The position numbers and the translations under genes were made by a program. DNA of 47,104 nt. Source: Acetobacteraceae bacterium. Lineage in GTDB: Bacteria; Pseudomonadota; Alphaproteobacteria; Acetobacterales; Acetobacteraceae. Positions within the stretch are counted from its first letter, which is position 1. Each line of letters opens with the position of its first letter. The notes under the pieces were generated by a model, which saw only the letters and a program-made list of their open reading frames with translations, searched no databases and was not told where the DNA came from. Below are positions 35,898-45,405 of this stretch, piece by piece. The stretch covers positions 1 to 47,104 of the forward strand of contig JANXMB010000180.1 in the NCBI GenBank assembly GCA_025354865.1, given 5' to 3'.

Positions 35898-35973
35898 GGG
35901 GCTGTAGCTCAGTTGGGAGAGCGCCTCGTTCGCAATGAGGAGGTCAGGGGTTCGATTCCCCTCAGCTCCACCA
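35898..35973 (+). tRNA. tRNA-Ala (anticodon CGC)
   Basis: 76 bases with encoded CCA. Acceptor GGGGCTG pairs with CAGCTCC and includes the G3-U70 pair that specifies alanine. D-loop TAGCTCAGTTGGGAGAGC, anticodon stem CCTCG/TGAGG around the loop TTCGCAA (anticodon CGC), and T-arm AGGGGTTCGATTCCCCT are all regular. It reads GCG codons, frequent in this GC-rich genome. Confidence 0.97.
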
Positions 35974-36076
35974 TCCCCGCCCACAATCGCAACAACGCAA
36001 ATCGAACGCCATCCATGTGCCGCGCGAAGGCACGAGGCAGGCCCATCGGCCGACCTCGCCCATTCTACGATAGGCC

Positions 36077-36685
36077 CTATCCCAGCAGTGCTTTGCGGAA
36101 ATTCTCCCGCTCCATATGCGGGACGAGGTTGCGCTTTTCCTTCAGCGGCGGGCCTTCTTTCACGCGCAGCAGCATGAACCGCAGCCCGTCTTGTTGCAGC
36201 AGGCGCCGGCCCTCCTCCAAATCGGTGTCGGTGTTGATCGTGTGCACCGCCGGGAAGCCCGATCCGGCCGCGATGGTGTCCAGCCGGACGCCCAGGCCGG
36301 TGTGACTTTCCTGGTTGCCGGTCTCGCCATAATGGCCGTTATCGACGCAGATCACCGTCAGGTTGGATGGGTTCTGCAAGGCGATGGTTGCCAGCCCGCC
36401 GACGCTCATGAGCAGATCGCCATCGCCGGTGACACACAGCACCTTCTTCTTCGGCTGCGCCAAAGCAAGGCCCAGGGCGGTCATCAGCGCCGCACCCATG
36501 GCGCCGCCCATGGCGAACAGGTTAGGCGTGTTGCCGGTCATCGCCGAAAGTTCCTGCGCCGCGCCGGCCAACCCGGTCACGATCAGAAAATCCTGCGGCC
36601 GATCGATCAGCGCCGGCACCGCCTGACGGCGGTCCAGCACGGCGTCGGGCAGGTTCGATGTCGGTAATTTTTGCAGTGCGGCCAT
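36077..36685 (-). CDS. ThDP-dependent decarboxylase, beta (cofactor-binding) subunit; sulfopyruvate/phosphonopyruvate decarboxylase-like
   Basis: 202 residues carrying the thiamine diphosphate binding motif: GDGDLLMSVGGLATIALQNP through VICVDNGHYGETGNQ (GDG...N spacing about 27). This is the C-terminal catalytic half of a 2-oxoacid decarboxylase split into two genes, as in ComDE sulfopyruvate decarboxylase; single-chain homologues include phosphonopyruvate decarboxylase. AAGGGGAG precedes the ATG. It follows the alpha-subunit gene by 15 bases. The substrate, sulfopyruvate, phosphonopyruvate or another 3-substituted pyruvate, cannot be decided from this sequence. Confidence 0.82.
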   Translation of the reverse strand: MAALQKLPTSNLPDAVLDRRQAVPALIDRPQDFLIVTGLAGAAQELSAMTGNTPNLFAMGGAMGAALMTALGLALAQPKKKVLCVTGDGDLLMSVGGLATIALQNPSNLTVICVDNGHYGETGNQESHTGLGVRLDTIAAGSGFPAVHTINTDTDLEEGRRLLQQDGLRFMLLRVKEGPPLKEKRNLVPHMERENFRKALLG

Positions 36686-36700
36686 GGTTGAACGCTCCCC

Positions 36701-37216
36701 TTAAAATTTCTTGGCGCCGATCAGGCGCTGACCGAGCAGAACGGCGACGGCCTGATTGGACTGGAAGACCATGGTGATGGCGGCGGAGACCGTGGGGATC
36801 ACCTCCTCGGGCTGGTCGCACCGCAGCACGATCGCGCCCATGGCTTTCAGCACCGGCTCGGTTGCCTGCCCCATGGGAAACTGCCAGGGATTGCCCTCCC
36901 CGAAGTCGCCGCGCATGGACACCAGGGTCAGCAGCGGGAAACGGCAGCCGGCAATCAACGACAGCAAATTGATGCAGTTGCCCACACCCGAGGATTGCAT
37001 CAGCAGCACCGCGCGTTCGCCGCCCAGATCGGCGCCGGCGGCAAGGGCCACGCCTTCTTCCTCGGTGGTCAAAGGGATGGAGTGCGCGTCGGGGTCCGCC
37101 AGGGATCGATTGATCAGCACCTTATGGCCGGCGTCGGGCACATAGGCGAATTGGGTCACATTGGCGGATCGCAGCAGGTCGTAAAGCCGATCCGGCCAGT
37201 TGCTGGCGTCGGTCAT
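36701..37216 (-). CDS. ThDP-dependent decarboxylase, alpha (pyrimidine-binding) subunit
   Basis: 171 residues with the N-terminal PYR-domain layout: LYDLLRSANVTQFAYVPD, then LTTEEEGVALAAGADLGGERAVLLMQSSGVGNCINLL, in which Glu of TTEEEG is the cofactor-activating glutamate. It would pair with the beta subunit just downstream to make one active decarboxylase. AAGGAG sits eight bases before the ATG at 37216. With phnW at 26 kb, a phosphonopyruvate step is conceivable, but the genes are 9 kb apart and no PEP mutase is present. Confidence 0.82.
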   Translation of the reverse strand: MTDASNWPDRLYDLLRSANVTQFAYVPDAGHKVLINRSLADPDAHSIPLTTEEEGVALAAGADLGGERAVLLMQSSGVGNCINLLSLIAGCRFPLLTLVSMRGDFGEGNPWQFPMGQATEPVLKAMGAIVLRCDQPEEVIPTVSAAITMVFQSNQAVAVLLGQRLIGAKKF

Positions 37217-37352
37217 GGTGATGCTCCTTATAGCGCGGCGGGCCTGCCCACCGGCACCGTTCGATTTTGCCAACCGCCGCTCGGCAGCCGGAGGGGGCGT
37301 TCATACACCATCCCTCCATGCCCCCAAACCGAGGCACCCGACAACGGCACCG

Positions 37353-38042
37353 TTACGGTGGATCGGCAAAGGCCTCGATCTCGGGACCGAGCAGCGGATC
37401 GAAGGCCGGCATGTAGGCGCCGACATGGCCGGTCGGGTCGGGGGGGAGGTAGATGGATTGCAGGCGTACCCGAGCCTGTGCCGCGATACGCAGCCGCCAT
37501 GCGGGGGTGGGATCGTAGGGATCGTCACGCAGTTGCACCAACACGACCCGCATGTCGGGGGCAGCGGCGGCACGCCACAAATCCTCCCAATCCCGCTGCG
37601 CCTGCGGCTGCCGCTCGGGTTTCGTGCCGTGTGCTGCAACCGAAATGGCGATAATGGCATCGGCCAATGTCGGATGCGCCATGGCAGTCAGGGCGATCCA
37701 GGCGCCGCGCGAATGCCCCGCCACGACGATGCGCCGATACCCAAGCGCGCGCAGGTCGGTCAGCCCCTGCATCAAAATGTCGGCCCCGCCTGCCAGAGGG
37801 TCGTTGCCCCGTGGCCGAGCGAATTGGAACACATCGAGCTTGTGCGCCGCCAAGCGCCCGACGATATCCGGCGGATCGGGTGGGCCGGGTTGGTCCTTGC
37901 CATACATGCCGGGCAGCCAAACCAGGGCGCCGCGTGCCTCGGTCGGACCGACGAACGGATAGAGGCGGCTGACAGGAAACGGCAGATCCGCGCCGGACGC
38001 CGGCGCGGCAAGCAGCAACAGCAATGCGATCAGCCGAAGCAA
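37353..38042 (-). CDS. Secreted alpha/beta hydrolase, 229 aa
   Basis: A signal peptide (residues 1-18, [16 protein letters not shown]) predicts export to the periplasm. The nucleophile elbow GHSRG (109-113, Ser111) lies in [19 protein letters not shown], and a His in TGHVGAYMP could complete the triad. The rest is a small alpha/beta hydrolase fold. It overlaps the end of rdgB by 13 bases and is probably the last gene of the rph-rdgB operon. Substrate unknown. Confidence 0.8.
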   Translation of the reverse strand: MLRLIALLLLLAAPASGADLPFPVSRLYPFVGPTEARGALVWLPGMYGKDQPGPPDPPDIVGRLAAHKLDVFQFARPRGNDPLAGGADILMQGLTDLRALGYRRIVVAGHSRGAWIALTAMAHPTLADAIIAISVAAHGTKPERQPQAQRDWEDLWRAAAAPDMRVVLVQLRDDPYDPTPAWRLRIAAQARVRLQSIYLPPDPTGHVGAYMPAFDPLLGPEIEAFADPP

Positions 38043-38629
38043 GCCGCCAGAACCTGCGCAAACGCCCGAGCCCGATGCGACATCGCGTGTTTGTGCTCGG
38101 GGTCCATCTCACCGAACGTCGCGGAACCGCCGGAGGGCAGGAACATCGGGTCGTAGCCGAACCCCTTATCCCCGCGCGGCGGCCAGACGACGGTGCCGTC
38201 GATGCGGCCGAGGAATGTCTCGGTATGTCCGTCGGGCCAGGCAATGCAGAGTGCGGCGACGAACCATGCGCGGCGGTCGTCGCTTGTGCCCATGCGCGTA
38301 TGCACCAGCGCCATGGCCTGGGAGAAATCCTTGGACGGCCCGGCCCATCGCGCCGACAGCACCCCAGGTGCGCCGTCCAGTGCGGCGACGCAGAAACCGG
38401 AATCGTCGGATAAAGCCGGTAATCCGGTGGCCGTCGCCGCCGCCAGAGCTTTGATGCGGGCGTTGCCGGCGAAATCCGGCGCGTCCTCGGCCGGCTCCGG
38501 CAGGCCGAGCGCGCCCGCCGACACCACGTCGATACCGAGCGGGCGCAGCAATGCCTCGATCTCCCGGAGCTTGCCTTTATTGTGGCTGGCGAGGACCAGC
38601 CTCGCGCCGGGTTGGAGCTTACGCGCCAT
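38030..38629 (-). CDS. rdgB: dITP/XTP pyrophosphatase (RdgB/HAM1 family)
   Basis: 199 residues. The signature [52 protein letters not shown] and [10 protein letters not shown] (metal and base-recognition) are all present. It removes dITP, XTP and related bad nucleotides from the pool. The start adjoins the rph stop (TGA then ATG), the usual rph-rdgB pairing in proteobacteria. Confidence 0.96.
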   Translation of the reverse strand: MARKLQPGARLVLASHNKGKLREIEALLRPLGIDVVSAGALGLPEPAEDAPDFAGNARIKALAAATATGLPALSDDSGFCVAALDGAPGVLSARWAGPSKDFSQAMALVHTRMGTSDDRRAWFVAALCIAWPDGHTETFLGRIDGTVVWPPRGDKGFGYDPMFLPSGGSATFGEMDPEHKHAMSHRARAFAQVLAACFG

Positions 38630-39346
38630 TCAATCCCCCAAGGCCGCCCGTTGCGCGGCGAACAGCTCGGTGGTCCCGGCGCGGGCGAGGCCCATCAACC
38701 GATTGAACTGCGCTTCGGAGAAGCTGGTTTTCTCGGCCGTGGCCTGGATTTCCACCAGCCCGCCGTCATTGGTGAGAACGAAGTTGGAGTCCGCGTCGGC
38801 GGCGGAGTCTTCGTCGTAATCCAGATCCAACACGGCGGTGCCGTTGTAAATCCCGCAGGATACGGCGGCGACCTGCCCGAGCAGCGGGACGGTTTTGAGG
38901 ACGTTCATTTTCACCAAGTGGCGGAAGGCGAGCGCCAGGGCGACCCACGATCCGGTGATTGCCGCGCAGCGGGTGCCGCCATCCGCGTTCAGCACGTCGC
39001 AGTCGAGGGTGATCTGCATTTCGCCCATCGCCTCCCGATCCACCACGGCGCGCAGGGACCGCCCGATCAGGCGCTGGATTTCCTGCGTCCGGCCGGATTG
39101 CTTGCCGCGCGCGGCTTCGCGATCGCCGCGGGTATGGGTGGCGCGGGGCAGCATGCCGTATTCGGCCGTGACCCAGCCTTTGCCGGTGTTGCGCAGAAAG
39201 GGCGGCACCCGGGTTTCGACGCTGGCGGCGCAGAGCACTTCGGTGTTGCCCATCTTAATCAGGCAGGAGCCTTCGGCGTGGCGGGCAAAGCCAGTGGTCA
39301 TCGAAACGACGCGCAAGGCGTCGGCGGTGCGGCCGGATGGGCGCAT
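38630..39346 (-). CDS. rph: Ribonuclease PH
   Basis: 238 residues, the standard length, starting [12 protein letters not shown]. Conserved blocks include [51 protein letters not shown] and [12 protein letters not shown] (phosphate and metal site). It trims tRNA 3' ends phosphorolytically. The ATG at 39346 is preferred to a TTG at 39364; GAGGA lies upstream. First gene of rph-rdgB-hydrolase. Unlike many relatives, hrcA/grpE do not adjoin here. Confidence 0.96.
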   Translation of the reverse strand: MRPSGRTADALRVVSMTTGFARHAEGSCLIKMGNTEVLCAASVETRVPPFLRNTGKGWVTAEYGMLPRATHTRGDREAARGKQSGRTQEIQRLIGRSLRAVVDREAMGEMQITLDCDVLNADGGTRCAAITGSWVALALAFRHLVKMNVLKTVPLLGQVAAVSCGIYNGTAVLDLDYDEDSAADADSNFVLTNDGGLVEIQATAEKTSFSEAQFNRLMGLARAGTTELFAAQRAALGD

Positions 39347-39445
39347 GAAGCGGGGTGTCCTCAAGGTTTCGGGTTTCGCGGCGGTTCATACAGGCTGCCG
39401 GGCAACAGGGCTATCGGGCGCCCGCACAAAAGCGACGCTTGCCGT

Positions 39446-40471
39446 TCAGGGGTGGCGGCCAATCGCGTGCAGGAGCACCAGACAAGCAGTCAGCAACAAC
39501 GCGGCGCCAACCTGATGCGCGACCGCCAGATCGATCGGCACGACCGCCAGCAAGGTCCAGATGCCGAGGCCGTACTGCGCGCCGGCAATCGCCCCCACCG
39601 CCGCGACCTTGCGCCGCAAACCCGGAACGCCCCATCCCGTGGCAACAATGGCCAAGGCGATCGTCAGCGTCGCGGTCGCCAGCAACCGGTGGTCGAACTG
39701 TACGGCGGCAATGTTTTCGGTCATATTGCGGATGAAAGGGTGCAGGTTGGCGTAGCCCGGCGGGACAAGGGCGCCCTCCATCAACGGGAAGGTATTGTAT
39801 GCAAGCCCGGCGTGCAGCCCGGCGACGAACCCGCCGGCCAGGATCGTTGTCGCAACTGCTGTCGTCCCTAGCCGGACCAACGCCCCGAACACCCGAGGCA
39901 CCGGGCCCACAACGCCGGACGGCGGAAGCTGCGACAGGCCGGTCCAGACGATCGCGGCATAGAGGATCAGCGCCAGTCCGAGATGCACGACCAGCCGGTA
40001 CGGCGACACGGCGGTGGTGTCGGGCAGAAACCCGGATGCCACCATGAACCACCCGACCGCACCCTGCATCCCGCCCAGCACGAACAACAAAGCGAGTCGC
40101 CAGCGCAGCGCGCGCGACACACGGCCCGTCCACCAGAATCGGATCAGCGGTAGCAGAAACATCAGCCCGATCGTCCGGCCCCATAGCCGGTGCGCCCATT
40201 CGAGCCAGAAAATGCGTTTGAATCCCTCCAAACCGAAGCCCTGGTTCACCAGATCGTATTGCGGGATCTGCCGATACAGGGCGAACAGGCGCTGCCATTC
40301 GGCCTCGGTCATTGGCGGCAAGGTGCCCATCAACGGCGCCCACTCCATGATCGAAAGGCCGGAGCCGGTCAGACGCGTGGCCCCGCCCAACGCAATCATG
40401 ACCAGGATCGCCGCAGCGACAAGAAACAGCCAGATGGCAACGGGGCGGGTATTGGGGCTGGGCAAGCGCAT
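39446..40471 (-). CDS. ctaA: Heme A synthase (COX15/CtaA, type 2)
   Basis: 341 residues with eight membrane helices. Conserved heme-ligand His regions are EWAHRLWGR, VVHLGLAL, FDHRLLA and VAHQVGAALLL, and GGATRLTGSGLSIMEW and AGLHAGLAYNTFPLM are family signatures. It oxidises the C8 methyl of heme O to make heme A for aa3-type cytochrome oxidase, so the organism has an aerobic terminal oxidase. It diverges from groES with 217 bases between, which hold the groES control region. Confidence 0.95.
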   Translation of the reverse strand: MRLPSPNTRPVAIWLFLVAAAILVMIALGGATRLTGSGLSIMEWAPLMGTLPPMTEAEWQRLFALYRQIPQYDLVNQGFGLEGFKRIFWLEWAHRLWGRTIGLMFLLPLIRFWWTGRVSRALRWRLALLFVLGGMQGAVGWFMVASGFLPDTTAVSPYRLVVHLGLALILYAAIVWTGLSQLPPSGVVGPVPRVFGALVRLGTTAVATTILAGGFVAGLHAGLAYNTFPLMEGALVPPGYANLHPFIRNMTENIAAVQFDHRLLATATLTIALAIVATGWGVPGLRRKVAAVGAIAGAQYGLGIWTLLAVVPIDLAVAHQVGAALLLTACLVLLHAIGRHP

Positions 40472-40532
40472 ACAGCCTATATAGAGAGGCGGCCTCGCAC
40501 TGTGGCATGCGATTTTTTCCGCCCAGTCCGCC

Positions 40533-40561
40533 TTGACTCCCCAGCACGCGGCGCCTAGATC
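40533..40561 (+). promoter_or_regulatory. RpoH-like promoter of groESL
   Basis: CTTGACTCC (-35, from 40532) and CCTAGAT (-10, 40554-40560) about 16-17 bases apart resemble the alphaproteobacterial sigma-32 pattern. TTGACT also makes a passable sigma-70 site. The predicted start near 40567 falls inside the CIRCE element, so HrcA binding would block it. Confidence 0.55.
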
Positions 40562-40562
40562 G

Positions 40563-40589
40563 CTGGCACTCCCCAGGGGGGAGTGCTAA
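40563..40589. promoter_or_regulatory. CIRCE operator (HrcA-binding) upstream of groES
   Basis: CTGGCACTC (40563-40571), nine bases, GAGTGCTAA (40581-40589). The right arm and the spacing match the CIRCE consensus exactly; the left arm differs at two of nine positions from TTAGCACTC. It sits about 100 bases before groES. HrcA itself is not encoded in the window. Confidence 0.88.
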
Positions 40590-40688
40590 CAACCGGCCGG
40601 ATGCTTATGCATGAGGTCCGATCCGGCGTTGGCAGACCCAACAGCTCAACCGGCATATTGTGGTTGAGACGCAATCAGGAGCGATCCT

Positions 40689-40997
40689 ATGAATTTCCGT
40701 CCCCTGCACGACCGCGTCGTGGTCAAGCGGATCACCGCCGAGGAAAAGACCGCCGGCGGTATCATCATTCCCGATACGGCTCAGGAAAAGCCGATGGAAG
40801 GCGAAATCGTCGCTGCCGGCCCCGGCGCCCGCAACGAGAGCGGCCAACTGGTGGCGCTCGACGTCAAGGCCGGCGACCGCGTGCTGTTCGGCAAGTGGTC
40901 CGGCACCGAAGTGAAGCTCAATGGCGAAGACCTTCTGATCATGAAGGAATCCGACATCATGGGCATCGTCGAGACCGCGACCGGCAAGAAGAAGTAA
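40689..40997 (+). CDS. groES: Co-chaperonin GroES
   Basis: 102 residues, [28 protein letters not shown], with the mobile-loop region [20 protein letters not shown] that contacts GroEL and the C-terminal [14 protein letters not shown]. It caps the GroEL cavity during protein folding. AGGAG lies upstream of the ATG. First gene of groESL; 50 bases separate it from groEL. Confidence 0.98.
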   Translation: MNFRPLHDRVVVKRITAEEKTAGGIIIPDTAQEKPMEGEIVAAGPGARNESGQLVALDVKAGDRVLFGKWSGTEVKLNGEDLLIMKESDIMGIVETATGKKK

Positions 40998-41032
40998 TCT
41001 TCTTCCAACCCGCTTCCATCATGACCGACTGA

Positions 41033-42751
<1,719 letters not shown>

Positions 42752-42836
42752 GGCTGCACATGGTTCGACGGTTACGTTCGCTGCGGAATGCCAAATATAA
42801 TTTGCCTCGGACCCCAGCGGTCTCGTTCAACTAGAC

Positions 42837-43214
42837 TCACGCCGCTTTCCGGACCGTCGGTCTGATCAACACCTCCGCCGAAATACCCAGCGTATCGTGC
42901 AGTCGCCGGATCATCGCGATCGACAGCCCGCGTTTGCGATTCAAGACCTCCGCCACCCGCGCCCGCGAACCGACGATCGTCGCCAAATCGGCCCGCGTGA
43001 GACCCATCTGCTCCATCCGGAATTCGATCGCCGCAATCGGATCGGGCGGGTCCAGGGCTTCGTGCGCAGTTTCGTAAGAATCGATCAACGTCGCTAAAAT
43101 ATCCAACCGATCGCCCTCCGGCGTCCCGAGTCTGCTTCCCCATAGCGCCTCCACCCGACGCAAAGCATCCTGGTAATCGGCTTCGGTGCGTAGTGGGCTC
43201 AATCTATCGTCCAT
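42837..43214 (-). CDS. higA: HigA-type antitoxin with helix-turn-helix
   Basis: 125 residues. The N-terminal half (TEADYQDALRRVEALWGSRL, then TLIDSYETAHEAL) and the C-terminal HTH (EQMGLTRADLATIVGSRARV, then AEVLNRKRGLSIAMIRRLH, about 65-107) match HigA antitoxins of HigB_toxin modules. It should neutralise the toxin encoded just upstream and repress the pair's promoter. The start at 43214 overlaps the toxin end by 11 bases, toxin first, the usual higBA order. A short inverted repeat CAAAT/ATTTG lies at 42792-42804, beyond its stop. Confidence 0.88.
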   Translation of the reverse strand: MDDRLSPLRTEADYQDALRRVEALWGSRLGTPEGDRLDILATLIDSYETAHEALDPPDPIAAIEFRMEQMGLTRADLATIVGSRARVAEVLNRKRGLSIAMIRRLHDTLGISAEVLIRPTVRKAA

Positions 43215-43527
43215 GCTCGATCTCCTTCGCATCGATCCGGTCGTATTCCGCGTGAGTTCCAATCCATTTGATCCATACAATAGATTTCTCGAAATCCACC
43301 GCAACGATCAGGCGGTGATCGTTGCCCTTGATGTTGAATACGATCCGCTCAGAACTCACGATACTGGCGTTGACATAGCGGCGCTTCACGTCTGCTGTGC
43401 TCGACCATACTGCTTTGCGAGCCTCGTCGAACCAAGCGTTCACAGCATTCGTCAGTGCGACGCGATCGTGCGACCCCACATGAAAATCGAGATACTCCTT
43501 GAGCGTACGGCGCGCGATGATCCGCAT
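43204..43527 (-). CDS. higB: HigB-type toxin, mRNA interferase
   Basis: 107 residues from MRIIARRTLKEYLDF, with AWFDEARKAVWSSTADVKRRY, NASIVSSERIVFNIKGNDHRLIV and VWIKWIGTHAEYDRID. This is the complete HigB_toxin (RelE-superfamily) pattern of ribosome-dependent mRNA cleavage. The family start at 43527 is used; the longer frame to 43578 would begin inside repeat copy B. No Shine-Dalgarno is present, but a good promoter places the transcript start at about the ATG. GC content is visibly lower than in the neighbours. Confidence 0.88.
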   Translation of the reverse strand: MRIIARRTLKEYLDFHVGSHDRVALTNAVNAWFDEARKAVWSSTADVKRRYVNASIVSSERIVFNIKGNDHRLIVAVDFEKSIVWIKWIGTHAEYDRIDAKEIEHGR

Positions 43528-43534
43528 CGATGGG

Positions 43535-43563
43535 ATGTTATCAAGCTCCCAAAATGGGTGCAA
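43535..43563 (-). promoter_or_regulatory. Promoter of the higBA module, probably leaderless
   Basis: On the minus strand TTGCAC (43558-43563), 17 bases, TAACAT (43535-43540). With a start about seven bases past the -10, transcription begins at 43527-43528, the toxin ATG itself, in agreement with the lack of a ribosome site. Confidence 0.55.
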
Positions 43564-43573
43564 CAATTCTTGG

Positions 43574-43658
43574 GGCATGGCCGGGATGGACTTCTAAGTC
43601 CCTACCAACCTGCCGCCCGAAACCGAGGGGCGAGCCGAAAAATTCGCCCCTTTTTCGT
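43574..43658 (+). repeat. Direct repeat copy B: second groEL 3' end plus terminator
   Basis: 85 bases homologous to copy A. In the groEL frame it still reads Gly-Met-Ala-Gly-Met-Asp-Phe-stop, although no groEL precedes it; upstream of 43574 the likeness ends at once. Differences from A include silent-looking changes and GMA in place of GMD, as between the groEL ends of two related strains rather than a fresh copy. The ATG of the longest toxin frame falls on its first bases. Confidence 0.88.
43627..43655 (+). terminator. Second copy of the groESL terminator
   Basis: GGGGCGA (43627-43633) pairs with TCGCCCC (43644-43650), an extra G-U closing inward, then TTTTT (43651-43655). It would protect the cold-shock genes from read-through. 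Confidence 0.85.
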
Positions 43659-43830
43659 CACGATTGACTCCGGGTAATGTTTCTGTGCGAACTACGTGTA
43701 TGCAATCGCATTTTGGCCAGCCTTGCAGTGCCTCCCGTTCGCCGGGTGCCTCACAAGACCTCCAAATTCCCGGTTGACGACCGCACCGCGCGCTCGTGCT
43801 CGGTGTTCAGGACAGAGAGAGACGCAGGCT
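43659..43830 (+). other. Leader/promoter region of the first cold-shock gene
   Basis: 172 bases without a gene between repeat copy B and the csp start. TTGACT (43664-43669) and TTGACG (43774-43779) are possible -35 boxes but neither has a good -10 at normal spacing. A long untranslated leader, as in E. coli cspA, would fit; nothing firmer can be said. Confidence 0.3.
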
Positions 43831-44034
43831 ATGGCTACCGGTACTGTCAAGTGGTTCAATACCACGAAAGGCTTCGGATTTATCATGCCGTCCGATGGCG
43901 GAAACGATGTGTTCGTCCACATCACCGCCGTGCAGGCCGCAGGCATGCGTGGCCTCAACGAAGGCCAGGCGCTCAGCTACGAGGTCACGATGGAACGCGG
44001 CAAAGCTGCGGCCACCAACCTCAAAGCAGCCTGA
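43831..44034 (+). CDS. CspA-family cold-shock protein (first copy)
   Basis: 67 residues, MATGTVKWFNTTKGFGFIMP, with RNP1 (KGFGFI) and RNP2 (VFVHI) RNA-binding motifs of the five-strand OB fold. It binds single-stranded RNA and melts structures at low temperature or in stationary phase. GAGAGAGACGCAGG precedes the ATG. A near-identical copy follows 64 bases on; the two differ mainly at MRGLNEG/LKGLNDG and nearby residues. Confidence 0.95.
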   Translation: MATGTVKWFNTTKGFGFIMPSDGGNDVFVHITAVQAAGMRGLNEGQALSYEVTMERGKAAATNLKAA

Positions 44035-44060
44035 TACCGCTGCACTTCCCCATCCCGTTC

Positions 44061-44078
44061 GCGTGTCGGGGGGCACGC
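44061..44078 (+). terminator. Hairpin between the two cold-shock genes
   Basis: GCGTGTC (44061-44067), four G, GGCACGC (44072-44078) with one U-G pair, followed by TTTA and then the second gene's ribosome site AGGAAGGA. It could act as a partial terminator, an RNase stop or a temperature-sensitive structure that adjusts the ratio of the two products. Confidence 0.5.
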
Positions 44079-44098
44079 TTTAGGAAGGAACGATTGCC

Positions 44099-44302
44099 AT
44101 GGCTACTGGCACTGTTAAATGGTTCAACGCCACCAAAGGTTTCGGCTTCATCATGCCGCAGGACGGCGGCAAGGATGTCTTCGTGCACATCACCGCCGTG
44201 CAGGCCGCCGGTCTGAAGGGGCTCAACGACGGGCAAAAGCTCAGCTACGAAGTGGTCATGGAACGCGGTAAAGCGGCGGCCACCAACCTCAAGCTCGCTT
44301 AA
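44099..44302 (+). CDS. CspA-family cold-shock protein (second copy)
   Basis: 67 residues, MATGTVKWFNATKGFGFIMP, with the same RNP1 and RNP2 motifs and the C-terminus MERGKAAATNLKLA. A strong AGGAAGGA site stands before the ATG. Most likely a tandem duplicate of the gene at 43831, transcribed with it or from read-through past the intervening hairpin. Confidence 0.95.
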   Translation: MATGTVKWFNATKGFGFIMPQDGGKDVFVHITAVQAAGLKGLNDGQKLSYEVVMERGKAAATNLKLA

Positions 44303-44310
44303 TCCGACCA

Positions 44311-44344
44311 GCTCCCGGCGCCGCAAACAACCGCAACCGGGAGC
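44311..44344. terminator. Hairpin after the cold-shock genes
   Basis: GCTCCCGG (44311-44318) pairs perfectly with CCGGGAGC (44337-44344) across an 18-base loop, eight bases past the second csp stop. No T-run follows. It lies between convergent genes and could serve both. Confidence 0.5.
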
Positions 44345-44381
44345 GATCCTCCCGGCTGCGGCTGTCGTTGCTGGCACAAAG

Positions 44382-45356
44382 TCAGGCCACCAAAACAATC
44401 TTCCCGTGGGCGCCCGGCCGCAGCACGGCCATGTGCGCCTCCGCAGCCGATGCCAACGGCATCTCCCGCCCGATAACCGGACGGAGTTCCCCGGCCGCCA
44501 CACCCGCCAGAATATCCGCCACGGTCGGCCCCATCTGCGCGGCGGTCGCGTTCCATAGCGCGATCCCGCGGATATCCAGCTCCTTCATCATCGCGACACG
44601 GGGGGTGATAACGATGTCCCCGCGGTTGCCGATAATGACGATGCGTCCGTATTTCGCAGCAACATCCATATCGGCGGCCAGATTGACGTTCGCCAACATC
44701 TCCAGAATCAGGCTCGGACCCTGCCCCTGCGTCAGCCGCCCGACCTCCTGGAGGTAACCCGGTTCGGCATGGTTCACCGCAGCGTCGGCGCCCTCCGCCA
44801 ACACCAGCGACAGACCCTTGGCGGTGCCGGCACTGCCGATAACGGTCAGCCCCGCCCGTTTCGCAAGCTGAATAGCGGCCGTGCCCACCGATCCGCTGGC
44901 CCCGTGGATAAAGACGGTTTCGCCGGCCTGGGCGCCGCCGCGGGCGAACAGGGCGTAATGGGCGGTGGTGTACGACACACCGAAGGCGGCGGCCTGGGCA
45001 AAACCGACCTGCGGCGGCATTGGCAATACCTCGGTCGCTTTGCGCTTCACCTTCTCCGCGTAGCAGCCAGTCATGTCGAACGTCAGGGCGGTGCCGGTGA
45101 ACACGGGATCGCCGAGCGCGAACCTGGTGGTGCCGGGGCCGATCGCCGAGACGATTCCAGCAGCGTCGCCACCGGGGATGTAGGGAAGCGCGGGCACGAC
45201 CGCATAGGTGCCGTTGCGCATATAGGTGTCGGCCGGATTGACCCCGGCGGCCCGCATCTCGAAGACGATCTCCCCCGGTCCGGGGATGGGATCGGCGACA
45301 TCGTCCAGGCGCAGGACCTCCGGGCCACCGAAGCTATGGGCGCGAATGGCTTTCAT
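44382..45356 (-). CDS. Zinc-independent NADPH:quinone oxidoreductase (MDR/zeta-crystallin type)
   Basis: 324 residues. The N-terminal GroES-like domain has the GVNPADTYMRNGTY and PYIPGGDAAGIVSAIG signatures; the Rossmann domain has FIHGASGSVGTAAIQLAKRAGL for NADPH. The zinc-binding cysteines of alcohol dehydrogenases are missing, as in quinone reductase and crotonyl-type members. GTGGAG lies eight bases before the ATG at 45356. It diverges from the nucleotidyltransferase gene, with 49 bases between the starts. Confidence 0.9.
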   Translation of the reverse strand: MKAIRAHSFGGPEVLRLDDVADPIPGPGEIVFEMRAAGVNPADTYMRNGTYAVVPALPYIPGGDAAGIVSAIGPGTTRFALGDPVFTGTALTFDMTGCYAEKVKRKATEVLPMPPQVGFAQAAAFGVSYTTAHYALFARGGAQAGETVFIHGASGSVGTAAIQLAKRAGLTVIGSAGTAKGLSLVLAEGADAAVNHAEPGYLQEVGRLTQGQGPSLILEMLANVNLAADMDVAAKYGRIVIIGNRGDIVITPRVAMMKELDIRGIALWNATAAQMGPTVADILAGVAAGELRPVIGREMPLASAAEAHMAVLRPGAHGKIVLVA

Positions 45357-45405
45357 GCTGCAACTCCACGATCGAACAACGACACTACAGAGCACAGGGG
45401 ATGGC

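Noticed and set aside
35787..35984. 65-residue minus-strand frame containing GNRTPDLLIANEALSQLSYS
   Set aside because: It is the complement of tRNA-Ala; this peptide is a well-known misannotation arising from antisense tRNA reading.
42752..43573. Integrase or transposase between the groEL repeats
   Set aside because: Only the higB and higA frames are coding; no recombinase motif was found, so the element, if mobile, is not self-mobilising here.
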